Below, in pieces: positions 1 to 6,260 of a stretch of 6,321 nt of DNA. Numbering within the stretch: position 1 is the stretch's first letter; every line of letters begins with the position of its first letter. The notes beneath the pieces are model-generated. The model was not told the DNA's origin. It saw only the letters and a program-made list of their open reading frames with translations, and ran no database searches. Origin of the DNA: Candidatus Delongbacteria bacterium. Lineage in GTDB: Bacteria > UBA4055. The translations under genes were made by a program, and so were the position numbers. The stretch spans positions 1 through 6,321 of the forward strand of contig DMTS01000058.1 of NCBI GenBank assembly GCA_003477045.1. The letters are read 5' to 3'.

Positions 1-1794
1 AACAACTTCTTCACCCTTTTTTCCGTAGCTCTTGATTATAAATTTCTTCATCTGTTCGACGGCAAGTTCATAAGGAATTACCTGTGATATTTTAAAGAAA
101 GAAGCCTGCATTATTGTGTTCGTTCTGTTGCCCAGGCCTATCCCTTCCGCTATCTCTGTTGCGTTTATTATATAAAACCTGATATCATTCTCGGCCATAT
201 ATTTTTTCATGCTGTCGGGAAGTCTCTTTTTTGTTTCCTCTACATCCCAGATCGAATTGAAAAGAAATGCTCCGCCTTTTTTGAGTCCTTTCATGACATC
301 GTACTGATTTATATAAGCCGGAACATGGCATGCGACAAAATCCGGGGCGTTCACAAGATAAGGGCTTCTTATAGGAGCATCGCCGAACCTTAAGTGAGAC
401 GCGGTGAATCCGCCTGATTTTTTTGAATCGTAAGCAAAATATGCCTGGCAATATTTGTCTGTGTTGTCCCCGATGATCTTTATCGAGTTTTTATTTGCGC
501 CGACGGTTCCGTCCGATCCGAGGCCGTAGAACTTAGCTGCATAACTTCCCTTTCTTTCAAAGGTAACAGGCTCAATAATAGGAAGCGACTTGAATGTTAC
601 ATCGTCAACTATCCCGATCGTGAAATCATTTTTAGGTTCTTTCGCTTCAAGGTTTTTATATACTGCGAATATCTGGTCTGGAACTGTGTCTTTTGACGAC
701 AGTCCGTAGCGTCCTCCGACTATAAGAGGCTTAACTGCTTCCTCGTAAAAAACCGATTTTACATCAAGATATAACGGTTCGCCGACCGATCCGGGTTCTT
801 TGGTTCTGTCGAGTACGGCTATCCTTTTAACTGACTTGGGAAGTACTTTGAAGAAGTATTTTTTAGAGAAAGGCCTGTAGAGATGAACCGAGATCAGGCC
901 GACTTTTTTTCCTTTTTCCATAAGATAATCAATCGTTTCTTTGATCGTTTCGGTGACTGAGCCCATAGCGATTATTATATTTTCCGCGTCTTTGGCTCCG
1001 TAATATGTGAACGGATGATATTCTCTGCCTGTCTTTTCTGTAATTTTACGCATGTATTGTTCCACAATATCAGGAACTTCATCGTAGAATTTATTCGAGA
1101 CTTCTCTTGTCTGGAAATATATGTCTGGATTCTGAGCAGTACCCCTTGTTACCGGATGTTCAGGGTTGAGTGCGTTGGCTCTGAATTTTTTCAAAGCTTC
1201 ATAATCGACCAGTTCAGCCATGTCTTCGTTTTCAAAATATTCTATCTTCTGAACTTCGTGGGAAGTTCTGAATCCGTCGAAAAAGTGGACAAAGGGAATT
1301 CTTGATTTTATCGCTGTCAAATGCGCTACTCCGGCCAGGTCCATTATCTCCTGAACGCTTCCTGTTGCCAGGAATGCGAACCCGGTCTGTCTTGCGCTCA
1401 TTACATCGCTGTGGTCGCCGAAGATAGATAAAGCCTGAGCCGCGAGACTTCTTGCGCTTACATGAAATACGCCCGGAAGAAGTTCTCCCGCTATTTTATA
1501 CATGTTAGGGATCATCAGAAGAAGACCCTGGGATGCGGTATATGTTGTCGTTAAAGCTCCGGCCTGCAGAGAACCGTGAACGGCTCCGGCCGCTCCGCCC
1601 TCAGACTGCATTTCGGTTACTTTTACGGTTTCTCCGAAAATATTTTTTCTTCCGTTCGCCGACCATTCGTCAACGAATTCGGCCATGTTTGATGACGGCG
1701 TTATAGGATATATCGCCGCAACCTCGCTGAACATATAGGCGATATGCGCAGCCGCGGTGTTTCCATCGCATGTCATAAATTTTTTGTTTCCCAT
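1..1794 (-). CDS. nifJ: Pyruvate:ferredoxin (flavodoxin) oxidoreductase, N-terminal half (cut by window edge)
   Basis: This is the N-terminal 598 codons of the single-chain enzyme that oxidises pyruvate with CoA to acetyl-CoA and CO2, passing electrons to ferredoxin or flavodoxin in the cytoplasm. The frame is open to position 1; family members have about 1,170-1,200 residues, so roughly half is visible. Seen in the sequence: YPITPSS at residues 29-35 with T32, TEMQSEGGAAGAVHG at 60-74 with E65, and R115 in HVSAR. By family alignment from memory these match the pyruvate/TPP-site residues Thr31, Glu64 and Arg114 of the Desulfovibrio africanus enzyme. The visible part should cover domains I and II and most of domain III. 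The 4Fe-4S cysteine clusters and the TPP-binding domain would lie beyond the left edge. The start is the first ATG after an in-frame stop at 1819-1821, with AAGGAG 5 nt upstream. It is divergent from pfp. No frameshift is seen. Confidence 0.95.
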   Translation of the reverse strand, partial: MGNKKFMTCDGNTAAAHIAYMFSEVAAIYPITPSSNMAEFVDEWSANGRKNIFGETVKVTEMQSEGGAAGAVHGSLQAGALTTTYTASQGLLLMIPNMYKIAGELLPGVFHVSARSLAAQALSIFGDHSDVMSARQTGFAFLATGSVQEIMDLAGVAHLTAIKSRIPFVHFFDGFRTSHEVQKIEYFENEDMAELVDYEALKKFRANALNPEHPVTRGTAQNPDIYFQTREVSNKFYDEVPDIVEQYMRKITEKTGREYHPFTYYGAKDAENIIIAMGSVTETIKETIDYLMEKGKKVGLISVHLYRPFSKKYFFKVLPKSVKRIAVLDRTKEPGSVGEPLYLDVKSVFYEEAVKPLIVGGRYGLSSKDTVPDQIFAVYKNLEAKEPKNDFTIGIVDDVTFKSLPIIEPVTFERKGSYAAKFYGLGSDGTVGANKNSIKIIGDNTDKYCQAYFAYDSKKSGGFTASHLRFGDAPIRSPYLVNAPDFVACHVPAYINQYDVMKGLKKGGAFLFNSIWDVEETKKRLPDSMKKYMAENDIRFYIINATEIAEGIGLGNRTNTIMQASFFKISQVIPYELAVEQMKKFIIKSYGKKGEEVV

Positions 1795-1851
1795 ACTTAC
1801 TCCTTCTATGCTGATTTTTTAACTTTAAACGCGTAGTTGAAAAGCAGTCAA

Positions 1852-1880
1852 AACATATCATTTTTATCATAATTTAGCAA
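1852..1880 (-). promoter_or_regulatory. Weak candidate promoter for nifJ
   Basis: Read on the minus strand, TTGCTA (1880-1875) is followed after 17 bp by TATGTT (1857-1852), each matching 4 of 6 consensus bases. This would give a leader of about 50 nt ahead of the nifJ ATG. A rival candidate lies closer to the gene: TTGACT (1851-1846), 18 bp, TAAAGT (1827-1822). The region is AT-rich, so chance matches are expected and neither is certain. Some leftward promoter must lie here or nearby, because nifJ is divergent from its neighbour. Confidence 0.25.
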
Positions 1881-1958
1881 GTTGAAAAATTATTAAAAAA
1901 AGTTCAAAAAACGACTTGAGGGTCACTAGATGACACTGATCTATGTTTAAATTTATGT

Positions 1959-2004
1959 AGTTGACTTAAAAACATTAGATTTATATATTTAGTTGTCTTT
2001 AAGT
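1959..2004. repeat. Direct and inverted repeat pair framing the pfp promoter
   Basis: AGTTGACTT (1959-1967) recurs as AGTTGTCTT (1991-1999), matching 8 of 9 bases with a 32-bp offset, about three helical turns. In addition, ACTTAAA (1964-1970) is the exact reverse complement of TTTAAGT (1998-2004). The inverted pair is centred at 1984, on the -10 element. One copy overlaps the -35 hexamer and the other the expected transcription start. This geometry suits an operator for a repressor, but AT-rich DNA gives such matches by chance, so a binding-site role is inference. Confidence 0.3.
1961..1989 (+). promoter_or_regulatory. Sigma70-type promoter for the pfp-recA-lysS unit
   Basis: TTGACT (1961-1966) and TATATT (1984-1989) are separated by exactly 17 bp, and each matches 5 of 6 consensus bases. 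Transcription would start near 1996, giving a leader of about 40 nt before the pfp ATG at 2037. It is the best promoter match in the divergent intergenic region and faces the tightly packed pfp, recA and lysS genes. I saw no LexA-type operator (neither CTGT-N8-ACAG nor GAAC-N4-GTTC) around it. Confidence 0.6.
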
Positions 2005-2036
2005 TCATTAAATAATTAAATATAAAGGAGCACAAA

Positions 2037-3254
2037 ATGAAAAAAGGATCTGTTGCAATCCTTTGCGGCGGAGGCCCGGCACCCGGTATCAATACGGTCG
2101 TGGCTACCATAGCCAAAAGGTTCATCTCGGACGGATATGCGGTTCTCGGACTGAATTACGGGTACAAAACAATGTTCACAGAAGAACCGAACTTCATAGA
2201 ATTGAATTTCGAACTCGCGGACAGGATCTTCAGCATGGGCGGGTCGTATCTTAAAATGAGCCGGTACAAGCCGAAAGATGCCGAATTCTCAACCGAGTTC
2301 TTTTCGAAGCATAATGTAAAACTGCTTGTAACGATCGGCGGGGACGATACCGCTTCGTCCGCGAACAGGCTTACAAAATATCTTGAGGTGCATGATATAA
2401 AGATTCAGAACATACATGTGCCCAAGACGATAGATAATGACCTGCCGCTTCCATACAATCTTCCGACCTTCGGGTACCATACTTCAAAAAATGAAGGAAC
2501 TAAGATCGCCCTGACCGTTTACGAGGACGGAAGAACAAGCGGGAACTGGTTCATTGTCTGCTCAATGGGCAGAGAAGCGGGACATCTGGCGTTCGGGATA
2601 GGGGCCAGCGCGCATTATCCGATGATAATCGTACCGGAAATGTTCAAAAATGTCGAAGTAACTTACGACAGAATGATCAAAATGATGGTGTCATCAATCG
2701 TGAAAAGAATGCTTTTGGGAATAGACTACGGCGGTGTCATTATCAGTGAGGGCGTTTACCATTTCATGTCTAATGAAGAGATATTAAAATCCGATGTTCA
2801 TTTTTCTTATGATGAACATGGTCACCCCGAACTCGGTAAGGTCAGCAAAGCTCATATTTTCAACTCTCTGCTTCAGGTGGAGCTAAATAAACTGAGGATA
2901 AATGTTAAAAGCCGTCCGGTGGAGATCGGATATGAAGTAAGGTGCGTAAATCCCATCGCATTCGATCTTAGATACTGTTCCTCTCTGGGGAACGGCGTTA
3001 AAGAACTTTTCGACAGAGGCGAAAAAGGCTGCATCGTGATAGCCAGACCTGACGGACGGGTCGAACCGCTTTATCTGAAGGATATCGCAGACGAAAAAGG
3101 AAAGATAAAACCCAGGTTATTGGATGTCGAAAGCGAATCTTTCAAGCTGATCTTTAACAGTATGGCTTCGATCAAAGAAAGCGATTACGAAGATGCAAAA
3201 AAATACCTGTCTAATCCTGAGGATTACGACCTGAAAAATATACTCGAGTTATAA
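2037..3254 (+). CDS. pfp: Pyrophosphate-dependent 6-phosphofructokinase
   Basis: This 405-residue protein belongs to the phosphofructokinase family and probably catalyses the reversible transfer of phosphate from pyrophosphate to fructose 6-phosphate in glycolysis and gluconeogenesis. Seen: the N-terminal nucleotide/phosphate loop GGGPAPGIN (residues 11-19), TIGGDDT (99-105), PKTIDND (129-135) and MGRE (177-180). In this family Asp at position 104 (GGDD in place of the ATP enzymes' GGDG) and Lys before TIDND (PKTIDND in place of GTIDND) mark the PPi-dependent type. D133 aligns with the catalytic base. The chain is longer than the roughly 320 residues of classical bacterial ATP-PFK, mainly in the C-terminal half. 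The ATG follows AAGGAG (2025-2030) by 6 nt. It is the first gene after the promoter at 1961, divergent from nifJ, and ends 11 bp before recA. PPi use is inferred from motifs, not proven. Confidence 0.9.
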   Translation: MKKGSVAILCGGGPAPGINTVVATIAKRFISDGYAVLGLNYGYKTMFTEEPNFIELNFELADRIFSMGGSYLKMSRYKPKDAEFSTEFFSKHNVKLLVTIGGDDTASSANRLTKYLEVHDIKIQNIHVPKTIDNDLPLPYNLPTFGYHTSKNEGTKIALTVYEDGRTSGNWFIVCSMGREAGHLAFGIGASAHYPMIIVPEMFKNVEVTYDRMIKMMVSSIVKRMLLGIDYGGVIISEGVYHFMSNEEILKSDVHFSYDEHGHPELGKVSKAHIFNSLLQVELNKLRINVKSRPVEIGYEVRCVNPIAFDLRYCSSLGNGVKELFDRGEKGCIVIARPDGRVEPLYLKDIADEKGKIKPRLLDVESESFKLIFNSMASIKESDYEDAKKYLSNPEDYDLKNILEL

Positions 3255-3265
3255 AGGAGACCAAA

Positions 3266-4261
3266 ATGAGCGAAAACAACGAAAAAATGAAAATGCTTGA
3301 CCTGTCCATTGCCCAGATCGAAAAAGCTTACGGAAAGGGCACAATAATGAAACTCGGCGAGGACAAGCCCATATTAAAGCTCGAAGCGATTTCAACAGGT
3401 TCATTCGGTCTTGATATTGCTACAGGGATTGGAGGATACCCCAAAGGAAGAATAATAGAGATCTTCGGGCCTGAAAGCTCAGGAAAGACCACGCTTGCTC
3501 TTCATGCGATCGCCGAAGCCCAGAAGCTGGGCGGAATAGCTGCTTTCATCGACGCGGAACACGCTCTTGATACAGGATATGCCCACAAGATCGGTGTTGA
3601 TGTCAAGAACCTTCTTATATCCCAGCCGGATTACGGCGAACAGGCGATGGACATTGCAGAAACTCTGGTCAGATCGAATGCCATTGATATAATTGTAATA
3701 GATTCGGTCGCCGCTCTGACGCCGAAGGCTGAGATCGAAGGTGAAATGGGCGATTCGCACATGGGTCTTCAGGCCAGGCTAATGTCGCAGGCTTTGAGAA
3801 AACTGACATCATCGATATCAAAATCAAAATGTATTGTAATATTCATTAATCAAATCAGAATGAAAATCGGAGTCATGTTCGGCAATCCCGAAACGACGAC
3901 CGGCGGTAACGCGTTAAAATTCTACGCGTCAATCAGGCTTGATGTAAGAAAGATCTCCGCCGTGAAAGACAAGGAAGAGATGACTGGAAGCAGAACAAGG
4001 GTCAAGGTAGTAAAGAACAAGGTCGCCCCGCCCTTCAAAACAGCCGAGTTCGATATGATGTACGGCTCAGGCGTTTCAAGAACAGGGGAAATACTTGATC
4101 TTGCTGTTGAGAATGATATTGTTAAAAAATCAGGCTCGTGGTTCTCATACGGGGAAAACAGGATAGGACAGGGTCTGGATAAAGTTAAAGCTTATATGGA
4201 AGAAAATCCGGCCGTTCTTGAGGAAGTCGAGAAAAAAGTGAAAGAACTGTTCAGCTTATAA
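3266..4261 (+). CDS. recA: Recombinase A
   Basis: RecA forms ATP-dependent filaments on single-stranded DNA, drives strand exchange in recombinational repair and triggers LexA-type self-cleavage where that exists. The 331-residue chain shows the Walker A motif GPESSGKTT (residues 68-76), the catalytic-type Glu in DAEHALD (E98), the Walker B strand IIVIDSVAAL (142-151), the L1 stretch EGEMGDSHMGLQARLMSQAL (158-177) and the near-invariant NQIRMKIGVMFGNPETTTGG (195-214), which includes loop L2. The C-terminal domain is present, but the protein stops at KELFSL, without the acidic tail seen in the 353-residue E. coli protein. The ATG at 3266 has AAGGAGA (3254-3260) 5 nt upstream, overlapping the pfp stop codon. 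No promoter or LexA box fits the 11-bp gap, so co-transcription with pfp is likely. Confidence 0.98.
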   Translation: MSENNEKMKMLDLSIAQIEKAYGKGTIMKLGEDKPILKLEAISTGSFGLDIATGIGGYPKGRIIEIFGPESSGKTTLALHAIAEAQKLGGIAAFIDAEHALDTGYAHKIGVDVKNLLISQPDYGEQAMDIAETLVRSNAIDIIVIDSVAALTPKAEIEGEMGDSHMGLQARLMSQALRKLTSSISKSKCIVIFINQIRMKIGVMFGNPETTTGGNALKFYASIRLDVRKISAVKDKEEMTGSRTRVKVVKNKVAPPFKTAEFDMMYGSGVSRTGEILDLAVENDIVKKSGSWFSYGENRIGQGLDKVKAYMEENPAVLEEVEKKVKELFSL

Positions 4262-4279
4262 TAAAAATCAGGGGATATT

Positions 4280-5770
4280 GTGGAAGATTTGGGAAAACTG
4301 ATCCAGACAAGGATCGACAAGATCAAAACAATCAGGGAAATGGGCGTCAACCCGTTCCCGTATAATTATAAAATCACCGATTTTTCGAAAGATATAATTG
4401 ATAATTTCGAAGAATACAGCAGGAATAATGAAGATCCGAAAACCGTATCGGTGGCCGGCAGGATCATGGCCGTCAGGCTCATGGGGAAGGCGGCTTTCTG
4501 CTCGATACACGATAAAAAAGGCAATATTCAGCTTTATGTGGCTCAGAAGAACATAGGGGACAGCCTTTACGAGATGTTTAAGCATCTTGACATCGGAGAC
4601 ATTATCGGGGTTAAAGGTATCGTTAAAAAGACGCAGGTTGGTGAAATAACCGTATATGTTGATGAACTAACTCTGCTTACGAAAAACATCCGTCCTCTTC
4701 CGATCGTAAAAGAAAAGGACGGGGAAGTTTTCGACGCTTTCAGTGATAAGGAGCTGCGATACAGGAACAGGCATCTTGACCTGCTGGTTACGCACGGCGT
4801 TAAAGAAACCTTTGAAAAAAGGATCAGGATAATAAAAACAGTAAAAAGGATACTGGATGGAAAAGATTTCCTCGAAGTAGAAACTCCGGTTCTTTTACCT
4901 ATCTACGGCGGAGCGAACGCAGCACCGTTCACCACGCACCACAACACGCTTGATATGATGCTGTATCTGCGCATTTCACTCGAACCTTACCTAAAAAGGC
5001 TGATCGTAGGCGGAATAGACAGGGTCTATGAGATCGGAAAATGCTTCAGGAACGAAGGTATGGACAGGACCCACAACCCCGAGTTCACCATGCTTGAACT
5101 TTATCAGGCTTATGCAGACTATAACGACATGATGAACCTTACGGAAGAACTTTTCGAAACGGCCTGCAAAGAAATTCACAATGCTACCGAGATCGAGTTC
5201 GACGGGCATAAGATCGATCTTAAAAGGCCATGGCGCAGACTGAAAATGGTTGACGCGATAAAAGAATACGCTCAGATAGATGTTGAAGGCCTCAGCGATG
5301 ATGAAATGAAAGTTCTGATAAAAAAGAAAGGCGGAGAGATAAAAGGCGCTTTTATCCGCGGGCTTGCGATAAACGAGATATTCGAGCTTTATGTCGAAGA
5401 TAAACTGGTCCAGCCTGTATTTATTACTCATCAGCCTCTGGAAACCACACCTTTGTGCAAGGTGGATTACGAGGATGAAAGATACCTGCAGAGATTCGAG
5501 CTGTTTATCAACGGGCACGAATACGCAAATGCGTACAGCGAATCGAACGACCCCGTATTTCAGAGAAAGACCCTCTATGAGCAGTCTCTCAGGCATGATG
5601 TGGATGCAGAGGTCAGCCCGATGGACGAGAACTTCGTTCAGGCTATCGAAACGGGAATGCCCCCGACCGGCGGATTGGGAATCGGGATCGATAGAATGGT
5701 CATGCTGATAACGGGAGAAAGATCTATAAGAGATGTCCTGTTATTTCCGACAATGAAACCCGATAAATAG
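4280..5770 (+). CDS. lysS: Lysyl-tRNA synthetase, class II
   Basis: This cytoplasmic enzyme activates lysine with ATP and charges tRNA(Lys). At 496 residues it is close to the bacterial norm (about 490-505). Seen: an N-terminal OB-fold anticodon-binding domain (about residues 55-135, beginning VSVAGRIMAVRLMGK), motif 1 around DFLEVETPVL (196-205), motif 2 RVYEIGKCFRNEG (248-260) with R257 and E259, and motif 3 GGLGIGIDRMVML (464-476) with R472. N417, Y419 and E421 in ANAYSESND align with the lysine-binding residues of E. coli LysU (Asn424, Phe426, Glu428). The start is GTG at 4280, with GGGGA (4271-4275) 4 nt upstream; it gives the usual short N-terminal helix before RIDKI. It begins 18 bp after recA, so it probably belongs to the same transcript. 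A TATAAT at 4257-4262 lacks a -35 partner. No terminator is evident directly after the stop. Confidence 0.97.
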   Translation: MEDLGKLIQTRIDKIKTIREMGVNPFPYNYKITDFSKDIIDNFEEYSRNNEDPKTVSVAGRIMAVRLMGKAAFCSIHDKKGNIQLYVAQKNIGDSLYEMFKHLDIGDIIGVKGIVKKTQVGEITVYVDELTLLTKNIRPLPIVKEKDGEVFDAFSDKELRYRNRHLDLLVTHGVKETFEKRIRIIKTVKRILDGKDFLEVETPVLLPIYGGANAAPFTTHHNTLDMMLYLRISLEPYLKRLIVGGIDRVYEIGKCFRNEGMDRTHNPEFTMLELYQAYADYNDMMNLTEELFETACKEIHNATEIEFDGHKIDLKRPWRRLKMVDAIKEYAQIDVEGLSDDEMKVLIKKKGGEIKGAFIRGLAINEIFELYVEDKLVQPVFITHQPLETTPLCKVDYEDERYLQRFELFINGHEYANAYSESNDPVFQRKTLYEQSLRHDVDAEVSPMDENFVQAIETGMPPTGGLGIGIDRMVMLITGERSIRDVLLFPTMKPDK

Positions 5771-5785
5771 TCATAAAGAATATCG

Positions 5786-5814
5786 TTGACATTTACCATT
5801 TAAATATTTACTTT
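5786..5814 (+). promoter_or_regulatory. Candidate promoter for the response regulator
   Basis: A perfect -35 hexamer TTGACA (5786-5791) is followed after 17 bp by TACTTT (5809-5814), which keeps the TA-N3-T pattern but matches only 3 of 6 bases. The start would fall near 5821, giving a leader of about 55 nt that contains the inverted repeat at 5831-5858. Its position in the 105-bp gap after lysS suggests the response regulator has its own promoter, though read-through from lysS is also possible. Confidence 0.45.
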
Positions 5815-5830
5815 ACTTAAGATTACAGAT

Positions 5831-5858
5831 GGCGGTAGGATTGGGGAGTCAGACCGCC
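5831..5858 (+). promoter_or_regulatory. GC-rich leader hairpin upstream of the response regulator
   Basis: GGCGGT (5831-5836) and ACCGCC (5853-5858) are perfect reverse complements enclosing a 16-nt loop that carries GGGGAG. The pair stands out in otherwise AT-rich DNA. On the plus strand it is followed by TGATAATATGA and then an A-run, and on the minus strand by mixed sequence, so it is not a canonical intrinsic terminator in either direction. It lies between the candidate start of transcription (about 5821) and the first start codon (5876). It could be a regulatory leader structure or a weak end signal for lysS. I do not recognise a known riboswitch class. Confidence 0.4.
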
Positions 5859-5875
5859 TGATAATATGAAAAAAA

Positions 5876-6259
5876 ATGAGTTCTATAGAAATGAACATAG
5901 CTGTTATTGACGACGATATTTTGGCGTTGAGATTATTCCGGGATACTCTTGAGCACATGGGATATTCGTGCAAGATCTTCAACAATACTGAAACCGCTCT
6001 GCAGGAAATAGACAAATTCGATGTTGTACTGCTTGATTATCACCTTGGAAGGGTGAACGGCAAAGACCTTCTTAAAAAAATTAAATCCTTAAAAGAGGAT
6101 ATCGTAGCGATCATGATCTCGGGTTATATGATACAGAATATTATTAACCGCGACCTTAAAGATCAGCTTTACGCTTTTTATACAAAACCTGTTGATTTCG
6201 ACAAACTTAAAATGGATCTTGACGCGATCAACGCCTGTCTTAAAGATAAAGAACTATAA
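5876..6259 (+). CDS. Stand-alone receiver-domain response regulator (CheY/Spo0F-like)
   Basis: This 127-residue protein consists of one receiver (REC) domain and no output domain. Seen: the acidic pocket D12/D13 in AVIDDD, the predicted phospho-acceptor D54 in VVLLDYHLG, S82 at the conserved Thr/Ser switch position (MISGY), aromatic Y102, and K104 in YTKP. All residues needed for phosphorylation by a histidine kinase or phosphotransfer protein are present. As a single-domain regulator it probably works by binding a partner protein or as a phosphorelay intermediate; the partner is not in view. An in-frame stop at 5867-5869 limits the start to ATG 5876 or later. ATG 5891 (residue 6) also fits and sits right at the first beta strand. 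Neither has a good Shine-Dalgarno: only A-rich sequence precedes 5876, and a weak GAG lies about 10 nt before 5891. The stop is 1 bp from that of a possible convergent gene. Confidence 0.88.
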   Translation: MSSIEMNIAVIDDDILALRLFRDTLEHMGYSCKIFNNTETALQEIDKFDVVLLDYHLGRVNGKDLLKKIKSLKEDIVAIMISGYMIQNIINRDLKDQLYAFYTKPVDFDKLKMDLDAINACLKDKEL

Positions 6260-6260
6260 C

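Noticed and set aside
1670..1870. Minus-strand ORF of 66 codons overlapping the start of nifJ
   Set aside because: Out of frame with nifJ, composition unlike a real protein, and no ribosome-binding site. It is a shadow of nifJ.
1795..2036. Rex, FNR/CRP or LexA operator in the divergent region
   Set aside because: No match to TTGTGAA-N4-TTCACAA, TTGAT-N4-ATCAA, CTGT-N8-ACAG or GAAC-N4-GTTC was found by eye.
3216..3244. CTGAGG, 17 bp, TATACT in the end of pfp, as a recA promoter
   Set aside because: The -10 is good but the -35 matches only 3 of 6, and the start would leave almost no leader before the recA ribosome-binding site. Co-transcription is simpler.
4257..4262. Perfect TATAAT overlapping the recA stop, as an internal lysS promoter
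   Set aside because: No -35-like hexamer lies 16-18 bp upstream (the sequence is A-rich) and there is no extended -10 TG. The hexamer arises from the recA end codons.
4991..5596. Long (201-codon) antisense ORF inside lysS
   Set aside because: It mirrors the lysS codon pattern on the opposite strand and shows no recognisable domain.
5831..5858. Inverted repeat as the intrinsic terminator of lysS
   Set aside because: No T-run follows on the plus strand (TGATAATATGA then A-run), and the loop is long, so it is kept only as a leader structure.
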